A DNA stretch of 64,000 nucleotides from Intrasporangiaceae bacterium (GCA_021324575.1 JAJPIW010000012.1:19062-83061); one strand, 5' to 3'. Positions 18,051-26,906 are shown, counted from the first letter of the stretch. The notes: a model not told the origin generated them from the sequence alone. Numbers and translations are program-made.

Positions 18051-18767
18051 ATGGGACTCCTCGACCGGCTCCTCGGCCGCACCTCCACGACCAACCCGCA
18101 GCCCACGGCATACGGCCGTCCGTCGTATGCCGGGAGCGAGCCTGCCGGCGCGGGTCCTCGCACCAGCGAGCAGAGCGAGGACGAGCGGGCCGTGGCCCGC
18201 TACAAGTACCTCCTGCGAACTGCGACCCCCGACCAGCTCGAGCAGGTCCACGCCGAGGCGTTCGCCCGGTTGACACCCGCGCAGCGGCAGCAGCTGCTGC
18301 GCGAGCTGAGCACGAACCTTCCCGCCGGCGAGCAGGTGGCATCGGACCAGCCCGCGGACCTGGCGCGCGCGGCCACTCGCGCGGAGATGCGTCAGCCCGG
18401 CTTCCTGCAGGGCACCCTCGGCCGGTCGTCGTTCGGCGGCGGGTACGGCGGGATGGGGATGGGCGGCACCATCATGGGCTCGATGATGGGCACGATCGGT
18501 GGCGTGATCATCGGGTCGGCGATCGCCGACGCGCTCTTCGACGGGTTCGACTCCTCACCGGAGGCTTCCGCGGCCGGCGATGACAGCGGATCGACCGATG
18601 CCGCCGACGCGGACGGCTCCTCGGACTCCGGAAGCGCGGGCTCGGACCCGGGAGGCTACGACGCGGCCGGTGACGCCGGTGGCTACGACAGCGGTGGGTC
18701 GGACTTCGGCGGCTTCGACGGGGGCGGGTCGGACTTCGGGGGCGGTGACTTCGGCGGCGGGTTCTGA
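18051..18767 (+). CDS. Hypothetical protein with a glycine-zipper segment and Gly/Asp-rich tail
   Basis: 238 residues, not recognised as a named family. Starts MGLLDRLLG, then a helical region with RYKYLLRTATPDQLEQVHAEAFARLTPAQRQQLL (quoted in parts: RYKYLLRTAT, EQVHAEAFARL), then a glycine-zipper-like hydrophobic stretch around residues 135-165 (GGTIMGSMMGTIGGVIIGSA). The C-terminal 65 residues are Asp, Gly, Ser and Phe only, with GGYD and GGSDFGG units. The design suggests a membrane- or surface-associated protein, but no signal peptide is visible. ATG 18051 is 26 bases after mtnA. Two GTATGCC motifs face each other within its first 85 bases. Confidence 0.75.
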   Translation: MGLLDRLLGRTSTTNPQPTAYGRPSYAGSEPAGAGPRTSEQSEDERAVARYKYLLRTATPDQLEQVHAEAFARLTPAQRQQLLRELSTNLPAGEQVASDQPADLARAATRAEMRQPGFLQGTLGRSSFGGGYGGMGMGGTIMGSMMGTIGGVIIGSAIADALFDGFDSSPEASAAGDDSGSTDAADADGSSDSGSAGSDPGGYDAAGDAGGYDSGGSDFGGFDGGGSDFGGGDFGGGF

Positions 18768-18771
18768 CCGG

Positions 18772-19395
18772 TCAGACCTCGATGATCCGGTCGCGGTACT
18801 CCGGCGGGAACTGCACCGACGTGTCGCCGAGGAGGAGCAGCCGGTAGGTCATCGTGGCCGCCTCCTCGAGGTTGGCGGCCCGCCGCAGCGCCATCCGGAC
18901 CGTCTCGCCGAGCGCGCTGCAGCCGTGGTGGGCGAGGACGAGCGCATCGTGACCGTCGGCGACGGCCGCGGCGGCGGCTTCGGCGAGGGCCTCCGACCCT
19001 GACGGCAGGAACGGTATGCGGACCACCTCGCGCAGGTAGTAGGCGTGGTCCAGGGTGATGAGCCGGATGCCGTGGCCCAGCGCGTCGACGAGGACGGCGT
19101 ACTGGGGATGCAGGTGGACGATGGCACCGACGTCGGGGCGGCCGGCATACGTGCGGCTGTGCAGCTGCCACTCGACGCTCGGCCGTGGTCCGTCGACGTG
19201 CCGGCCTTCGAGGTCGATCGTCGCGAAGTCCCCGGCCGTCAGCCGGTCCAGCCACGTTCCGGTGCCGGTGACAACGAAGCCCGCGCCGTCCGGCAGGCGA
19301 GCCGACAGGTTGCCGCCGGAAGCGTTGACCAGACCCCGCTGCACGGCATAGGAGCCGGCGTCGATCAGCTGGTCGATGAGGTCGGTGACGGTCAC
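18772..19395 (-). CDS. Class II aldolase/adducin family protein
   Basis: 207 residues of the zinc-dependent class II aldolase fold (fuculose-1-phosphate aldolase and methylthioribulose-1-phosphate dehydratase relatives). Visible are VNASGGNLSARLPD, FVVTGTG, the zinc histidines in VHLHPQYAV and the later LAHHGCSALG. Because mtnA lies 0.75 kb away, methylthioribulose-1-phosphate dehydratase (MtnB) is an attractive reading, but the signature is not specific enough to assign. The GTG start at 19395 gives a normal N-terminus; ATG 19464 would add 23 poorly conserved residues. It converges with the gene at 18051, with stops only four bases apart. Confidence 0.82.
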   Translation of the reverse strand: MTVTDLIDQLIDAGSYAVQRGLVNASGGNLSARLPDGAGFVVTGTGTWLDRLTAGDFATIDLEGRHVDGPRPSVEWQLHSRTYAGRPDVGAIVHLHPQYAVLVDALGHGIRLITLDHAYYLREVVRIPFLPSGSEALAEAAAAAVADGHDALVLAHHGCSALGETVRMALRRAANLEEAATMTYRLLLLGDTSVQFPPEYRDRIIEV

Positions 19396-19517
19396 CTGCC
19401 CATCCTGCCGGTTCCACGCAGCCAATGGCTCGCGCCCCTGTCGCCCGTCCGGATGCAGTGCCATGATGGCGAGTGCGCACCATCGCAGACCATCCCCCAA
19501 CGCAAGGGAGCGCGCAG

Positions 19518-19916
19518 ATGACCGAAGTCCAGGTGGAGCAGTCCGCAGACGCAAAGGCGGCGGTGTCGCGCACGATCGCGGCACCGCCTCTTCATGTCTG
19601 GGAGGTCCTCGTCAGTCCGGCCGGCGCTGAGGCGCTGCTCGGTCACGGGGCGAGCATCGGCAGCAAGGGTCAGTCGTGGCACAACGACGACGGCGCCTTC
19701 GGCATGGTGCGAAGTCTCCATCCGGTCGAGCAGGTCCGGGTCTCCTGGCACGAGACCCCCGACGCGCCCCGCTCGGTCGTCGCCATCGACCTCGCCGCTG
19801 ATGCCGGCGGCACGCGGGTCGACCTCGCGCACGACCCGGTGAGCGGTGACGTGGCGGCCGACGAGGCGCGGTGGCACGAGGCGCTCGGCCGGTTCGAGGG
19901 CGTCGTCCTGGGCTGA
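19518..19916 (+). CDS. SRPBCC (START-like) superfamily protein
   Basis: 132 residues with the AHSA1/SRPBCC fold: VSRTIAAPPLHVWEVLVSPAGAEALLG resembles the N-terminal strand and helix (quoted: RTIAAPPLHVWEVL), and RVSWHETPDAP, ARWHEALGRFEGVV the later parts. These proteins bind hydrophobic ligands or act in polyketide and antitoxin-type roles; no function can be inferred here. ATG 19518 is preferred over ATG 19473 because GGGAG lies at proper distance and the fold begins just after. Confidence 0.75.
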   Translation: MTEVQVEQSADAKAAVSRTIAAPPLHVWEVLVSPAGAEALLGHGASIGSKGQSWHNDDGAFGMVRSLHPVEQVRVSWHETPDAPRSVVAIDLAADAGGTRVDLAHDPVSGDVAADEARWHEALGRFEGVVLG

Positions 19917-19989
19917 GCACCCGCTGGCCGGCGCGACGCTTCGTCCAGGTGACGCGGCGCCTGCCGCGTTTCGCTACGGCCGAGTGGCC

Positions 19990-20035
19990 GTTTGTCGCGA
20001 GAGTGGCCGAACGTTCGACCACGCTTGCGACAAGC
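19990..20035. repeat. 46-bp imperfect palindrome
   Basis: Centred on AACGTT (20010-20015); arms of 23 bp pair with four mismatches. The nonamer GAGTGGCCG occurs twice in direct orientation at its left side (19982-19990 and 20001-20009). It looks like a mobile intergenic palindromic element rather than a simple terminator, as it lies 74 bases past the nearest stop. Confidence 0.65.
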
Positions 20036-20152
20036 GAGCACCCCCGAGAACCCGTCCCCGCCCGCGCTTGGCTTCCAGAAGGTCGTCGTCCACCACCTTG
20101 CCGGACTCCACCAAAACGTGACCGTGCCGGACATCGCGGCGTTGTGCCTGTA

Positions 20153-20177
20153 CGGAGGGTCCGCAACCGACCCTCCG
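20153..20177 (+). terminator. Short hairpin before the channel gene
   Basis: Perfect 9-bp stem CGGAGGGTC / GACCCTCCG with a seven-base loop, 70 bases before the next start codon. It could be a terminator or a 5' leader structure. Confidence 0.45.
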
Positions 20178-20246
20178 GCCGCTCGTGACGTCCGGTCATC
20201 TGCCGGGGCGGGGCGGTCATGATTTCCGAATCAGGAAGGGCGCGAC

Positions 20247-21473
20247 ATGAATCTGAACGCCATCAACTGGTCGAACATCGCCGTGAAAGCCGGAACTGCG
20301 GTCATCGTCCTCATCGTCACCTGGGTCATTGCCAAGGTCGTCAAGAGTCTCCTGACGAAATACCTGGCCAAGATCAAGGCTCTTGACCGCCAGACAGAGA
20401 GCGGCCAACCCCTGTCGGCGTCGCTGGGCTCGATCGGCGCGCTCCTGGTATGGCTGTTCGGTCTCATGGCCATCCTGAACCTGTTCGCGCTCAACGAGGT
20501 GCTGACGCCGATCCGCGATCTGCTGAGCGGACTCTTCGGTGCCCTGCCACGGGTGGCCGGTGCGGCCTTCATCCTCGTGATCGGTGTCGTGCTCGCGCGC
20601 ATCGTGCGGGAGCTGGTGGTCACCGCGCTCCAGGCCGCCAACGTCGACCGGCACCTCCAGCGTCTGAGCAGTCGGGTCGCCGCCGATGTGGCCACCGACC
20701 CCCAGTCGGCCCCCGCTTCAGGGCCGGAGGCCGCCTCCACCGGCAGCACCCTGAAGGTCTCCTCGATCGTCGGCCAGCTGCTCTTCGCCCTGATCGTGCT
20801 CGTCGTCGGCATCTCGGCGCTGCAGGTTCTGGGGGTCCACGCGATCTCGGACCCCGCGACCCAGATGCTCAGCACCATCCTGGACGCCGTCCCGCTCGTC
20901 ATCGGTGCGGGGATCCTCCTGGCCATCGGCGTGGTCATCGCCCGACTCATCGGCGGCCTCGTCGAGTCCGCGCTGCGGGGTCTTGGCATCGAACGTGCCC
21001 TGGAGCAGGCCGGCATCGCCACCCGCGACAAGAACGCCGCCGGCATTCTCACCCGGGTGGTGCAGATCGCCATCGTGCTCTTCTTCGCCGTTGCGGCGAC
21101 CAGGATGCTCGGCTTCCCCCAGGTCACGGAGATGCTCAACGCGGTCCTGGCCCTCGGCGGTCGGGTCCTCTTCGGGGCAGTCGTCATCGTCGCCGGAATC
21201 TTCCTGGCCGGCCTGCTGGCCCGCACGATCGGGGAAGGTCGCTCAGGTCAGGTCGTCCGCTGGGCAACCATCGCCCTGTTCGTCGCGATGGGACTCAAGT
21301 ACATGGGGGTTGCCGACTCGATCGTCAACCTCGCCTTCGGCGCCGTCGTCGTCGGCGCGGCCGTGGCCGCCGCCATTGCCTTCGGGTTCGGTGGGCGCGA
21401 AGCCGCGGCGCGTCAGCTCCAGCGCATCGAGTCCGCCGCACCGGCCGTCCCCCAAGGGCCCACACCGCTCTGA
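20247..21473 (+). CDS. Mechanosensitive-channel-type membrane protein (conserved TM helix repeats)
   Basis: 408 residues with about nine hydrophobic helices arranged as repeated TM-helix units (for example AGAAFILVIGVVLARIVREL near 108 and IGAGILLAIGVVIARLIGGL near 225). This repeat pattern is that of CmpX-like proteins annotated as mechanosensitive ion channels; the canonical MscS beta domain is not evident. Probably an envelope osmotic or stress protein (inference). ATG 20247 follows AGGAAGG at seven bases. It is the last gene before the catabolic island. Confidence 0.8.
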   Translation: MNLNAINWSNIAVKAGTAVIVLIVTWVIAKVVKSLLTKYLAKIKALDRQTESGQPLSASLGSIGALLVWLFGLMAILNLFALNEVLTPIRDLLSGLFGALPRVAGAAFILVIGVVLARIVRELVVTALQAANVDRHLQRLSSRVAADVATDPQSAPASGPEAASTGSTLKVSSIVGQLLFALIVLVVGISALQVLGVHAISDPATQMLSTILDAVPLVIGAGILLAIGVVIARLIGGLVESALRGLGIERALEQAGIATRDKNAAGILTRVVQIAIVLFFAVAATRMLGFPQVTEMLNAVLALGGRVLFGAVVIVAGIFLAGLLARTIGEGRSGQVVRWATIALFVAMGLKYMGVADSIVNLAFGAVVVGAAVAAAIAFGFGGREAAARQLQRIESAAPAVPQGPTPL

Positions 21474-21697
21474 CCCGTTCTGGGTGCTCTTCCGGCGCAT
21501 CCCCGGACCCCGGGTCGGCACCGCGAGTCGGGGTCCGCGGCGCCGGCCGTGGACCCCGACCTGGGGGGAGAGGCCGGCGCCCGGCATACGACGACCTCCA
21601 CCACGATCTCGGGACTCCCGGCCCGTCTGTCGATCGAGGTCGCGGCCTTCGCCTGGTGGGCGGGCGACCAGGTCGGCACGGTAGTCTCTCGACCCAG

Positions 21698-21715
21698 GCG
21701 TCGAATGATTGACGC
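21698..21715. promoter_or_regulatory. Candidate TetR operator GTC-N8-GAC upstream of 21761 gene
   Basis: Perfect inverted repeat GCGTC-N8-GACGC containing AATGATTG. The same GTC-N8-GAC layout occurs at 24334-24353 and 33519-33532. A TAGAGT hexamer at 21716-21721 directly follows and may be the -10 box; the start codon is at 21761. Confidence 0.5.
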
Positions 21716-21760
21716 TAGAGTCAGTGAGACACTCGCGTCGGGCTACCTGGAGGAGGCTGC

Positions 21761-23320
21761 GTGGAACTGTCGACCGTCGCCGTTCTCGGTGGTGGACCTG
21801 GTGGCCTGTATGCCGCTCGCCTGCTCAAGCTGCGCAGTCCACAGTGCAGGGTGGCGGTGTACGAGCAAGCCGTGCCGGGGGAGACCTTCGGCTTCGGTGT
21901 CGGCATAGCGACCCGGACCCAGCGCAACCTGGAGGGGGCGGATGCAGCGAGCCTGGCTTCGATGGTCGAACATGCCTGGGGGCACGACATGTCCATGGCG
22001 GTGGAGGACCGTCGGGTGTTGCTGCCTACCGACGAGCTTCTCGCCATCGGACGATCGACGCTGCTCGACATCCTGCGGACCCACGCCGAGGAGGTGGGCG
22101 TCGAGGTCCACTACGGCCAGCGCGTCGACATCGATGACCTCGACGCCGAGCTCGTCATCGCTGCTGATGGTGTCGGCAGCGCCACTCGCGAGAAGTACGC
22201 GGTGGACTTCGGCGCACGTGTCCAGACGGAGCAGGCGCTCTACCTGTGGTGCGGCGCTGACTTCGCGCTGCCGCATGCGCTCTTTCGACCGATCGAGACC
22301 GAGCACGGGGTCTTCGTGGTGCACGGGTACCCCTACGCGGCGGACCGCAGCACGTTCCTCGTCGAGACCGACGAAGACACCTGGCGTCGCGCCGGCTTTG
22401 ACCGCCCGCTCGACGACCAGTCATTCGGCGCCAGCGACGAGGCGGCACTGGAGTACCTCTCCGAGGTCTTCGCCGAGGACCTCCAAGGTCGGCGCCTGAT
22501 CGGCAACCGCACCCGCTGGATGCGCTTCCGCTCGGTCTCCTGTGACCGGTGGTCGCGTGGCAACCTGGTGCTCCTCGGCGACGCGGCGCACACAGCGCAC
22601 TACTCCATCGGCTCGGGCACCAAGCTGGCGATGGAGTCAGCCATCGAGCTCGACCGGGCGATCGCTGCGGCCGGGACGCTTGATGAAGCACTGGCCGCCT
22701 ATGAGGCCGCACGGCGTCCCGGCGTCGAGTACTTCCAGTCGATCGCCCACCGCAGCATGCTGTGGTGGGACTCGTTCCCGGGCCGACTCGACCTGAGCGT
22801 CGAGCGGCTGCTGATCTCGTTCATGAGTCGCGCCGGCAAGGTGCTGTTGTCCCGGTTCGCCGCGATGGCGCCGGACGTCGTCCGGCAGGGACTCGCCGAC
22901 TTCGCCGGCTGTATGCCGGAACTGGTGCCTGAGGACGGTCGTGTCGACTGGGTCTTCACACAGCCCTGGGAACGCGCCGGCCGGCGTCGCAGCGACCGGA
23001 TCATGGCGGAGACGGCCGGTGCCCTCGAGGTGGCGCTGAAGGCACCGCACGCCTGGGGCGCCGAGGCGGAGCAGCTCCTTGCTGCCGTGAGAGCGCGGGT
23101 TGCCGCGACGGACGGCGTGGTCATCGTGACGTCCGATGACGACCTCGACTCGGTCCTGACCGCGTGCGACCTCGCCGAGCGACTCCGCCGTGAGGCGGGC
23201 GTGATGGTGTGCGTGCGGGCTGGGTCCCGGTGGGGAGAGCTGTTGGCCACGGCGGTCGTGAGCGGCCGGGTCGACCTCGTCGACCTGGTTGCCGCCCCAC
23301 TTCTCCTGGCACCCGGCTGA
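21761..23320 (+). CDS. FAD monooxygenase related to salicylyl-CoA 5-hydroxylase / anthraniloyl-CoA monooxygenase
   Basis: 519 residues. The N-terminal 380 residues are a flavoprotein monooxygenase: GGGPGGLYAARLLK near residue 10, the DG motif IAADGVGSATR near 132, and GDAAHTAHYSIGSGTKLAME from about 273, a segment typical of salicylyl-CoA and anthraniloyl-CoA hydroxylases. Those enzymes have about 770 residues with a second, old-yellow-enzyme-like barrel. Here the barrel is nearly absent, yet the last 45 residues (ERLRREAGVMVCV, GRVDLVDLVAAPLL) resemble that barrel's final strand and helix, suggesting an internal deletion. GTG start, GGAGG six bases upstream. First gene of the island; the likely substrate is an aryl-CoA ester (inference). 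Confidence 0.78.
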   Translation: MELSTVAVLGGGPGGLYAARLLKLRSPQCRVAVYEQAVPGETFGFGVGIATRTQRNLEGADAASLASMVEHAWGHDMSMAVEDRRVLLPTDELLAIGRSTLLDILRTHAEEVGVEVHYGQRVDIDDLDAELVIAADGVGSATREKYAVDFGARVQTEQALYLWCGADFALPHALFRPIETEHGVFVVHGYPYAADRSTFLVETDEDTWRRAGFDRPLDDQSFGASDEAALEYLSEVFAEDLQGRRLIGNRTRWMRFRSVSCDRWSRGNLVLLGDAAHTAHYSIGSGTKLAMESAIELDRAIAAAGTLDEALAAYEAARRPGVEYFQSIAHRSMLWWDSFPGRLDLSVERLLISFMSRAGKVLLSRFAAMAPDVVRQGLADFAGCMPELVPEDGRVDWVFTQPWERAGRRRSDRIMAETAGALEVALKAPHAWGAEAEQLLAAVRARVAATDGVVIVTSDDDLDSVLTACDLAERLRREAGVMVCVRAGSRWGELLATAVVSGRVDLVDLVAAPLLLAPG

Positions 23321-23391
23321 GCCAGAGGCCGCACCACCCAGGATCTGTCGCCGATGGCAACCGTCGCCGGTGCGAGGCGAAGGAGTGCTGA

Positions 23392-24168
23392 CTACTCCTT
23401 CTGCAGCATCTCCTCGAGCAGGAGCAGGTCGGCCCTGATCATCTTGATCGCCGACGTCGGGCTGTTCGCCGGTCCCCGGCCGTCGGTCCCTGCGGTCAAG
23501 CCGGCCACCGCCAGGTCTGCCAGCTGGCGGCTGATCGCATCGAGGTCATCGCCATGGTCGGCTCGGAACCACCACGCAACCCAGTTCGTCATCCCCAGCA
23601 ACCCCAGGGCCGCGACCCGGGCATCCATCGGCCGGAAGGCTCTCGCCGTGATGCCCTCCTCAACCACGGCGGTGAGGGCGCGCAGCACCATCCGCCGGCT
23701 CTCGAAGTGGGTGGCCGCGACCGACTCGGGCAAGCTGGCCTCGGAACGGACCAGGAGCTGGAAGCGAGCGCTGTGCTCACCCTGCCGACGAACATTGGCG
23801 CGGACGATCTGGTGGATCTTCTCCACGGCGTCCATGTCCTCGCGCTGGGCGATCGCCCGAATGCTCGTGGCGGCGTCCTGGGTGTTCTCCGCGACCAAGC
23901 GGGCGAGAAGGTCCTCCTTGCTGCTCACGTAGTGGTAGAGAGCAGGTCGTGTCAGTCCGACCGCGTCCGCGATGTCCTGGAAGTTCGTGCCGGCAAAGCC
24001 ACGCTCGGCGAAGAGCTGGATCGCCTGCTCGTAGATCTCCTGCTCGATCAGGCCCCGGCGCATGCTGACCCGATCTTTGGACGTACGCGCCTCGGCCGCT
24101 GCGTTCTTCCGAGGAGGACGGGCACCGTCCTTCGACGCGGCAGCTCGGCGCGCACGGCTCTCGGTCAT
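23392..24168 (-). CDS. TetR family transcriptional regulator
   Basis: 258 residues. A basic N-terminal extension of about 35 residues precedes the helix-turn-helix: IYEQAIQLFAERGFAGTNFQ, DIADAVGLTRPALYHYVSSK. The rest is a helical ligand domain with WVAWWF near residue 195, as in regulators answering acyl- or aryl-CoA thioesters (inference). The ATG is six bases behind TAAAGT (24175-24180), so the message is probably leaderless. It is divergent from the AMP ligase at 24412; the 243-bp gap holds a candidate operator. Confidence 0.92.
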   Translation of the reverse strand: MTESRARRAAASKDGARPPRKNAAAEARTSKDRVSMRRGLIEQEIYEQAIQLFAERGFAGTNFQDIADAVGLTRPALYHYVSSKEDLLARLVAENTQDAATSIRAIAQREDMDAVEKIHQIVRANVRRQGEHSARFQLLVRSEASLPESVAATHFESRRMVLRALTAVVEEGITARAFRPMDARVAALGLLGMTNWVAWWFRADHGDDLDAISRQLADLAVAGLTAGTDGRGPANSPTSAIKMIRADLLLLEEMLQKE

Positions 24169-24333
24169 GACCCGACTTTATCCGCCAAGCCCGGCTCGGC
24201 CGCCGACGCCGTGCCGGACATCCGCCAGGGCGACAAGCTCGACGCGCCGCCGCCACTGCGGCTTGCGCCCGCCGCCGCCCGGTTCGCGGGCCTCGCACGG
24301 CTACGCGCCACTCCAAGGCAATCGCTCTACCCG

Positions 24334-24353
24334 AGTGTCAATGATTGGACACT
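24334..24353. promoter_or_regulatory. Candidate TetR operator in the divergent promoter region
   Basis: AGTGTC-N8-GACACT, a perfect 6-bp inverted repeat whose spacer contains AATGATTG, as at 21698-21715. TATGCT at 24371-24376 is a possible -10 box for the ligase gene. Location between the regulator and the ligase fits control of both. Confidence 0.55.
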
Positions 24354-24411
24354 TCGGTAAGTCGACTCGCTATGCTGTGGGCCACACCGGAGACAGAGGA
24401 GTCTGACGAGC

Positions 24412-26073
24412 ATGATCGATTGGGCGGGACGTGTCGTCCCCTTTCCGGCCGAGCTCGTCACGCGTTACCGGGCCGAAGGCCTCTGGGGTGACAACACCAT
24501 CGCGACCGAGCTCCATCGGACCGCCAGCCGGTTCCCCGACCGCGAGGCAGTCGTCGCCAGCGCCGGCCGGTATACGTACCGCGAGCTCGACGAGCGCACT
24601 GACCAGGTCGCCCTGGGTCTGATCCGTCTCGGGTTCGAGCCGGGCAACCGGGTGGTCCTGCAGCTCACGAACCGCCCGGAGACCGTCCTCGCCTGGTACG
24701 GCCTGCTGAAGGCTGGACTGATCCCGGTGTGCACCCTCGCTGCCCACCGCGCGCACGAGATCGGCGCGATAAGCCGCCTGGCCGAGGCGGTCGGGCACCT
24801 GGTCGACGGCGGCACGTCGTTCGACCTGGTCTCGTTCGCAGTGGAGCAGCAGCACGACCATCCGACCCTGCGTCACATACTCACGGTCGGTGCTGATCCG
24901 GACGCCAAGGGCGTCCGGATCGAGGACCTGTACGACGTCGACACGGCCGCCGCGGCCCGCGCCGCCGTGAGGGCGAGGCAGTCACACGTCGACCCGGACG
25001 ACGTGGCCGTCTTCCAGCTGTCGGGCGGCACGACGGGCGTCCCGAAGGTGATCCCGCGGCTCCATGCCGAGTACTGGTACAACGCACGTGCCTTTGCCGA
25101 GGCGTGGGAGTGGGACGAGACGACCCGCGACGCCCACTTGATCCCTTTGGTGCACAACGCGGGAGTGGTGTGCGGAATGCACGCCGTCCACTCCGTCGGT
25201 GGTTGTCTGATCGTGGGCACAGCTGCCCCGTCCGAAGCCCTGCCCCTCCTCGTTGCCGAGCATCCGACCGACATCCTCATCGGACACAGCCACTACACCT
25301 GGGCCTCGCAGCCCGAGTTCCGTCCCGTCGCCGAGAGACTGCGCACCGTCATCTTCTCCGGCGCAAAGGTGCCACCAGCCCTCTTCGAGGCCGTCGAGTC
25401 GGCGGGCGCCGTGCCGGGGCAGCTCTTCGGGATGGGGGAGGGGCTGTGCATGGTCACCGGGAGAAGCGCACCGCGTCAGGCCCGGCTCAGCACCGTCGGC
25501 GCTCCCATCTCCCCGCTCGACGAGATCCGGGTGCTCGAGCCCGGGACGGAGGACGAGGTGGCCAAGGGGGAGGTCGGCGAGCTGGCCTGTCGGGGGCCCT
25601 ACACGTTGCACGGCTACTACGACCTCCCCGGACACAACGCCGTGGCGTTCACCTCCGACGGCTTCTACCGCACTGGCGATCTCGTGGCGATCCGCACCAT
25701 CGAGGGCGGGTGCCACGTGTCGGTCGAGGGTCGCATCAAGGACCTGATCAACCGAGGCGGCGAGAAGATCAGCGCCGAAGAGGTCGAGCTCCTGCTGCTC
25801 CAGCACCCCGGGATCCAGTCCGCTGCTGTGGTCGCGATGCCCGACGAGCGGCTGGGTGAGCGCGCGTGCGCGTACCTGGTGGCCACCGACCAGCCCATCG
25901 ACCTGGTCGAGCTCCGCCGCCATCTGGACATTCTCGGCGTCGCCAAGTTCAAGTGGCCCGAGCGGCTGGAGTGGCGCACGGCCCTGCCCCTGACCCCGGT
26001 CGGCAAGCTGGACAAGAAACGGCTCAGCGCCGAGATCGGGGCACTGGTCACCGCGGAGCAACGAACGAGATGA
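24412..26073 (+). CDS. Aryl acid:AMP/CoA ligase (DhbE/SdgA-like)
   Basis: 553-residue AMP-binding enzyme. The P-loop is LSGGTTGVPKVIP (about 200-212), the A5 motif lies in GQLFGMGEGL, A7 is FYRTGDLV and A8 GRIKDLINRGGEKI; the A10 lysine is in LTPVGKLDKK. The overall form resembles 2,3-dihydroxybenzoate- and salicylate-activating enzymes, and the pocket asparagine of those enzymes may be that in PLVHNAG. It would make an aryl adenylate or CoA ester for the monooxygenase at 21761 (inference). ATG 24412 has GAGGAG nine bases upstream. The stop overlaps the next gene (ATGA). Confidence 0.85.
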   Translation: MIDWAGRVVPFPAELVTRYRAEGLWGDNTIATELHRTASRFPDREAVVASAGRYTYRELDERTDQVALGLIRLGFEPGNRVVLQLTNRPETVLAWYGLLKAGLIPVCTLAAHRAHEIGAISRLAEAVGHLVDGGTSFDLVSFAVEQQHDHPTLRHILTVGADPDAKGVRIEDLYDVDTAAAARAAVRARQSHVDPDDVAVFQLSGGTTGVPKVIPRLHAEYWYNARAFAEAWEWDETTRDAHLIPLVHNAGVVCGMHAVHSVGGCLIVGTAAPSEALPLLVAEHPTDILIGHSHYTWASQPEFRPVAERLRTVIFSGAKVPPALFEAVESAGAVPGQLFGMGEGLCMVTGRSAPRQARLSTVGAPISPLDEIRVLEPGTEDEVAKGEVGELACRGPYTLHGYYDLPGHNAVAFTSDGFYRTGDLVAIRTIEGGCHVSVEGRIKDLINRGGEKISAEEVELLLLQHPGIQSAAVVAMPDERLGERACAYLVATDQPIDLVELRRHLDILGVAKFKWPERLEWRTALPLTPVGKLDKKRLSAEIGALVTAEQRTR

Positions 26074-26906
26074 ATGCCAGGGACCTCGGAAAGGGCGCAT
26101 CGCCAATGCTGGAGATCGACTTCACGAACCTGGGCCCACGCAAGGGCACCAGGGTTGCCATCATCGGGAGCCATGGCGGCATCGGCGCCGCCATGACGTC
26201 GCGGGCTCGCGAGGCCGGCGCCGAGGTCATCGCCTTCGACACTCCGGCAGCCATCGAGGAGCACGGTGAGATCGCAGGAGTCCTCACTCGGGAGATCGAC
26301 GTCCTTCACGAAGACTCCGTCACAGCGGCCGCCGAGGCGGTCCGGCAGCTTTGGGGAGGGGTGGACGCGGTCATCTACGTGAGCGGCATCGGCGACCAGG
26401 ACACCCCGACGCTGGAGTACTCGGTTGAGCGGTGGGACAAGGTCCACGGGGTCAACCTGCGGGGAGCCTTCCTGGCCACCCAGGCATTCGTACCCCTGAT
26501 CACCACGGGGTCCGGCACGTTGATCTTCATCAGCTCGACAGTCGCGCTCCAGCCGCCGCCGAAGCTCGGTGCCTACAGTGCGTCCAAGGCTGGCATGGTG
26601 GCCTTCGCCAAGTCGGTCGCGAAGGAGCTCGCTCCGGACATCCGGGTGAACGTGATCTGCCCCGGCATCACCGAGACGGCCTTCCTGGCGGGCGGGGCGG
26701 GCCAGGGTCACGGCGGCGGACAGACCTTCTCAGGTGAGAGCTGGTTCGGTGAGGAGGCCTACCGGAAGCGCCTGGCGATGATCCTGCAAGGCCGGTTGGC
26801 CAACCCCGACGACATCGTCGCCCCCACGCTGTTCCTGCTGAGTCCGGGGGCCCGCTACATCACCGGCCAGACGATCCACGTCAACGGCGGCATCTACCTG
26901 CCCTGA
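26070..26906 (+). CDS. Short-chain dehydrogenase/reductase
   Basis: 278-residue NAD(P)-dependent oxidoreductase. The cofactor loop is IGSHGGIGAAM, the active-site serine lies in LIFISSTVAL and the YxxxK pair in YSASKAG. C-terminal RYITGQTIHVNGG is typical of classical SDRs. The ATG at 26070 overlaps the ligase stop; ATG 26106 is an alternative that gives the more usual short N-terminus. It lies between a ligase and an aldehyde dehydrogenase, so it may oxidise an alcohol or dihydrodiol intermediate (inference). Confidence 0.9.
   Translation: MNARDLGKGASPMLEIDFTNLGPRKGTRVAIIGSHGGIGAAMTSRAREAGAEVIAFDTPAAIEEHGEIAGVLTREIDVLHEDSVTAAAEAVRQLWGGVDAVIYVSGIGDQDTPTLEYSVERWDKVHGVNLRGAFLATQAFVPLITTGSGTLIFISSTVALQPPPKLGAYSASKAGMVAFAKSVAKELAPDIRVNVICPGITETAFLAGGAGQGHGGGQTFSGESWFGEEAYRKRLAMILQGRLANPDDIVAPTLFLLSPGARYITGQTIHVNGGIYLP

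Larger units (their letters stand above)
19917..20246. other. 330-bp intergenic region with two inverted repeats
   Basis: No coding sequence is supported here. It holds a 46-bp imperfect palindrome (19990-20035) and a 9-bp perfect hairpin (20153-20177). The final 25 bases carry AGGAAGG, the ribosome site of the channel gene. Short open frames in all directions lack start signals or family similarity. Confidence 0.6.

Noticed and set aside
15906..18251. Single 781-codon minus-strand frame through the stress protein and mtnA
   Set aside because: Only the part from the ATG at 16793 shows protein similarity (UspA). The remainder is antisense to mtnA, which is clearly coded on the plus strand.
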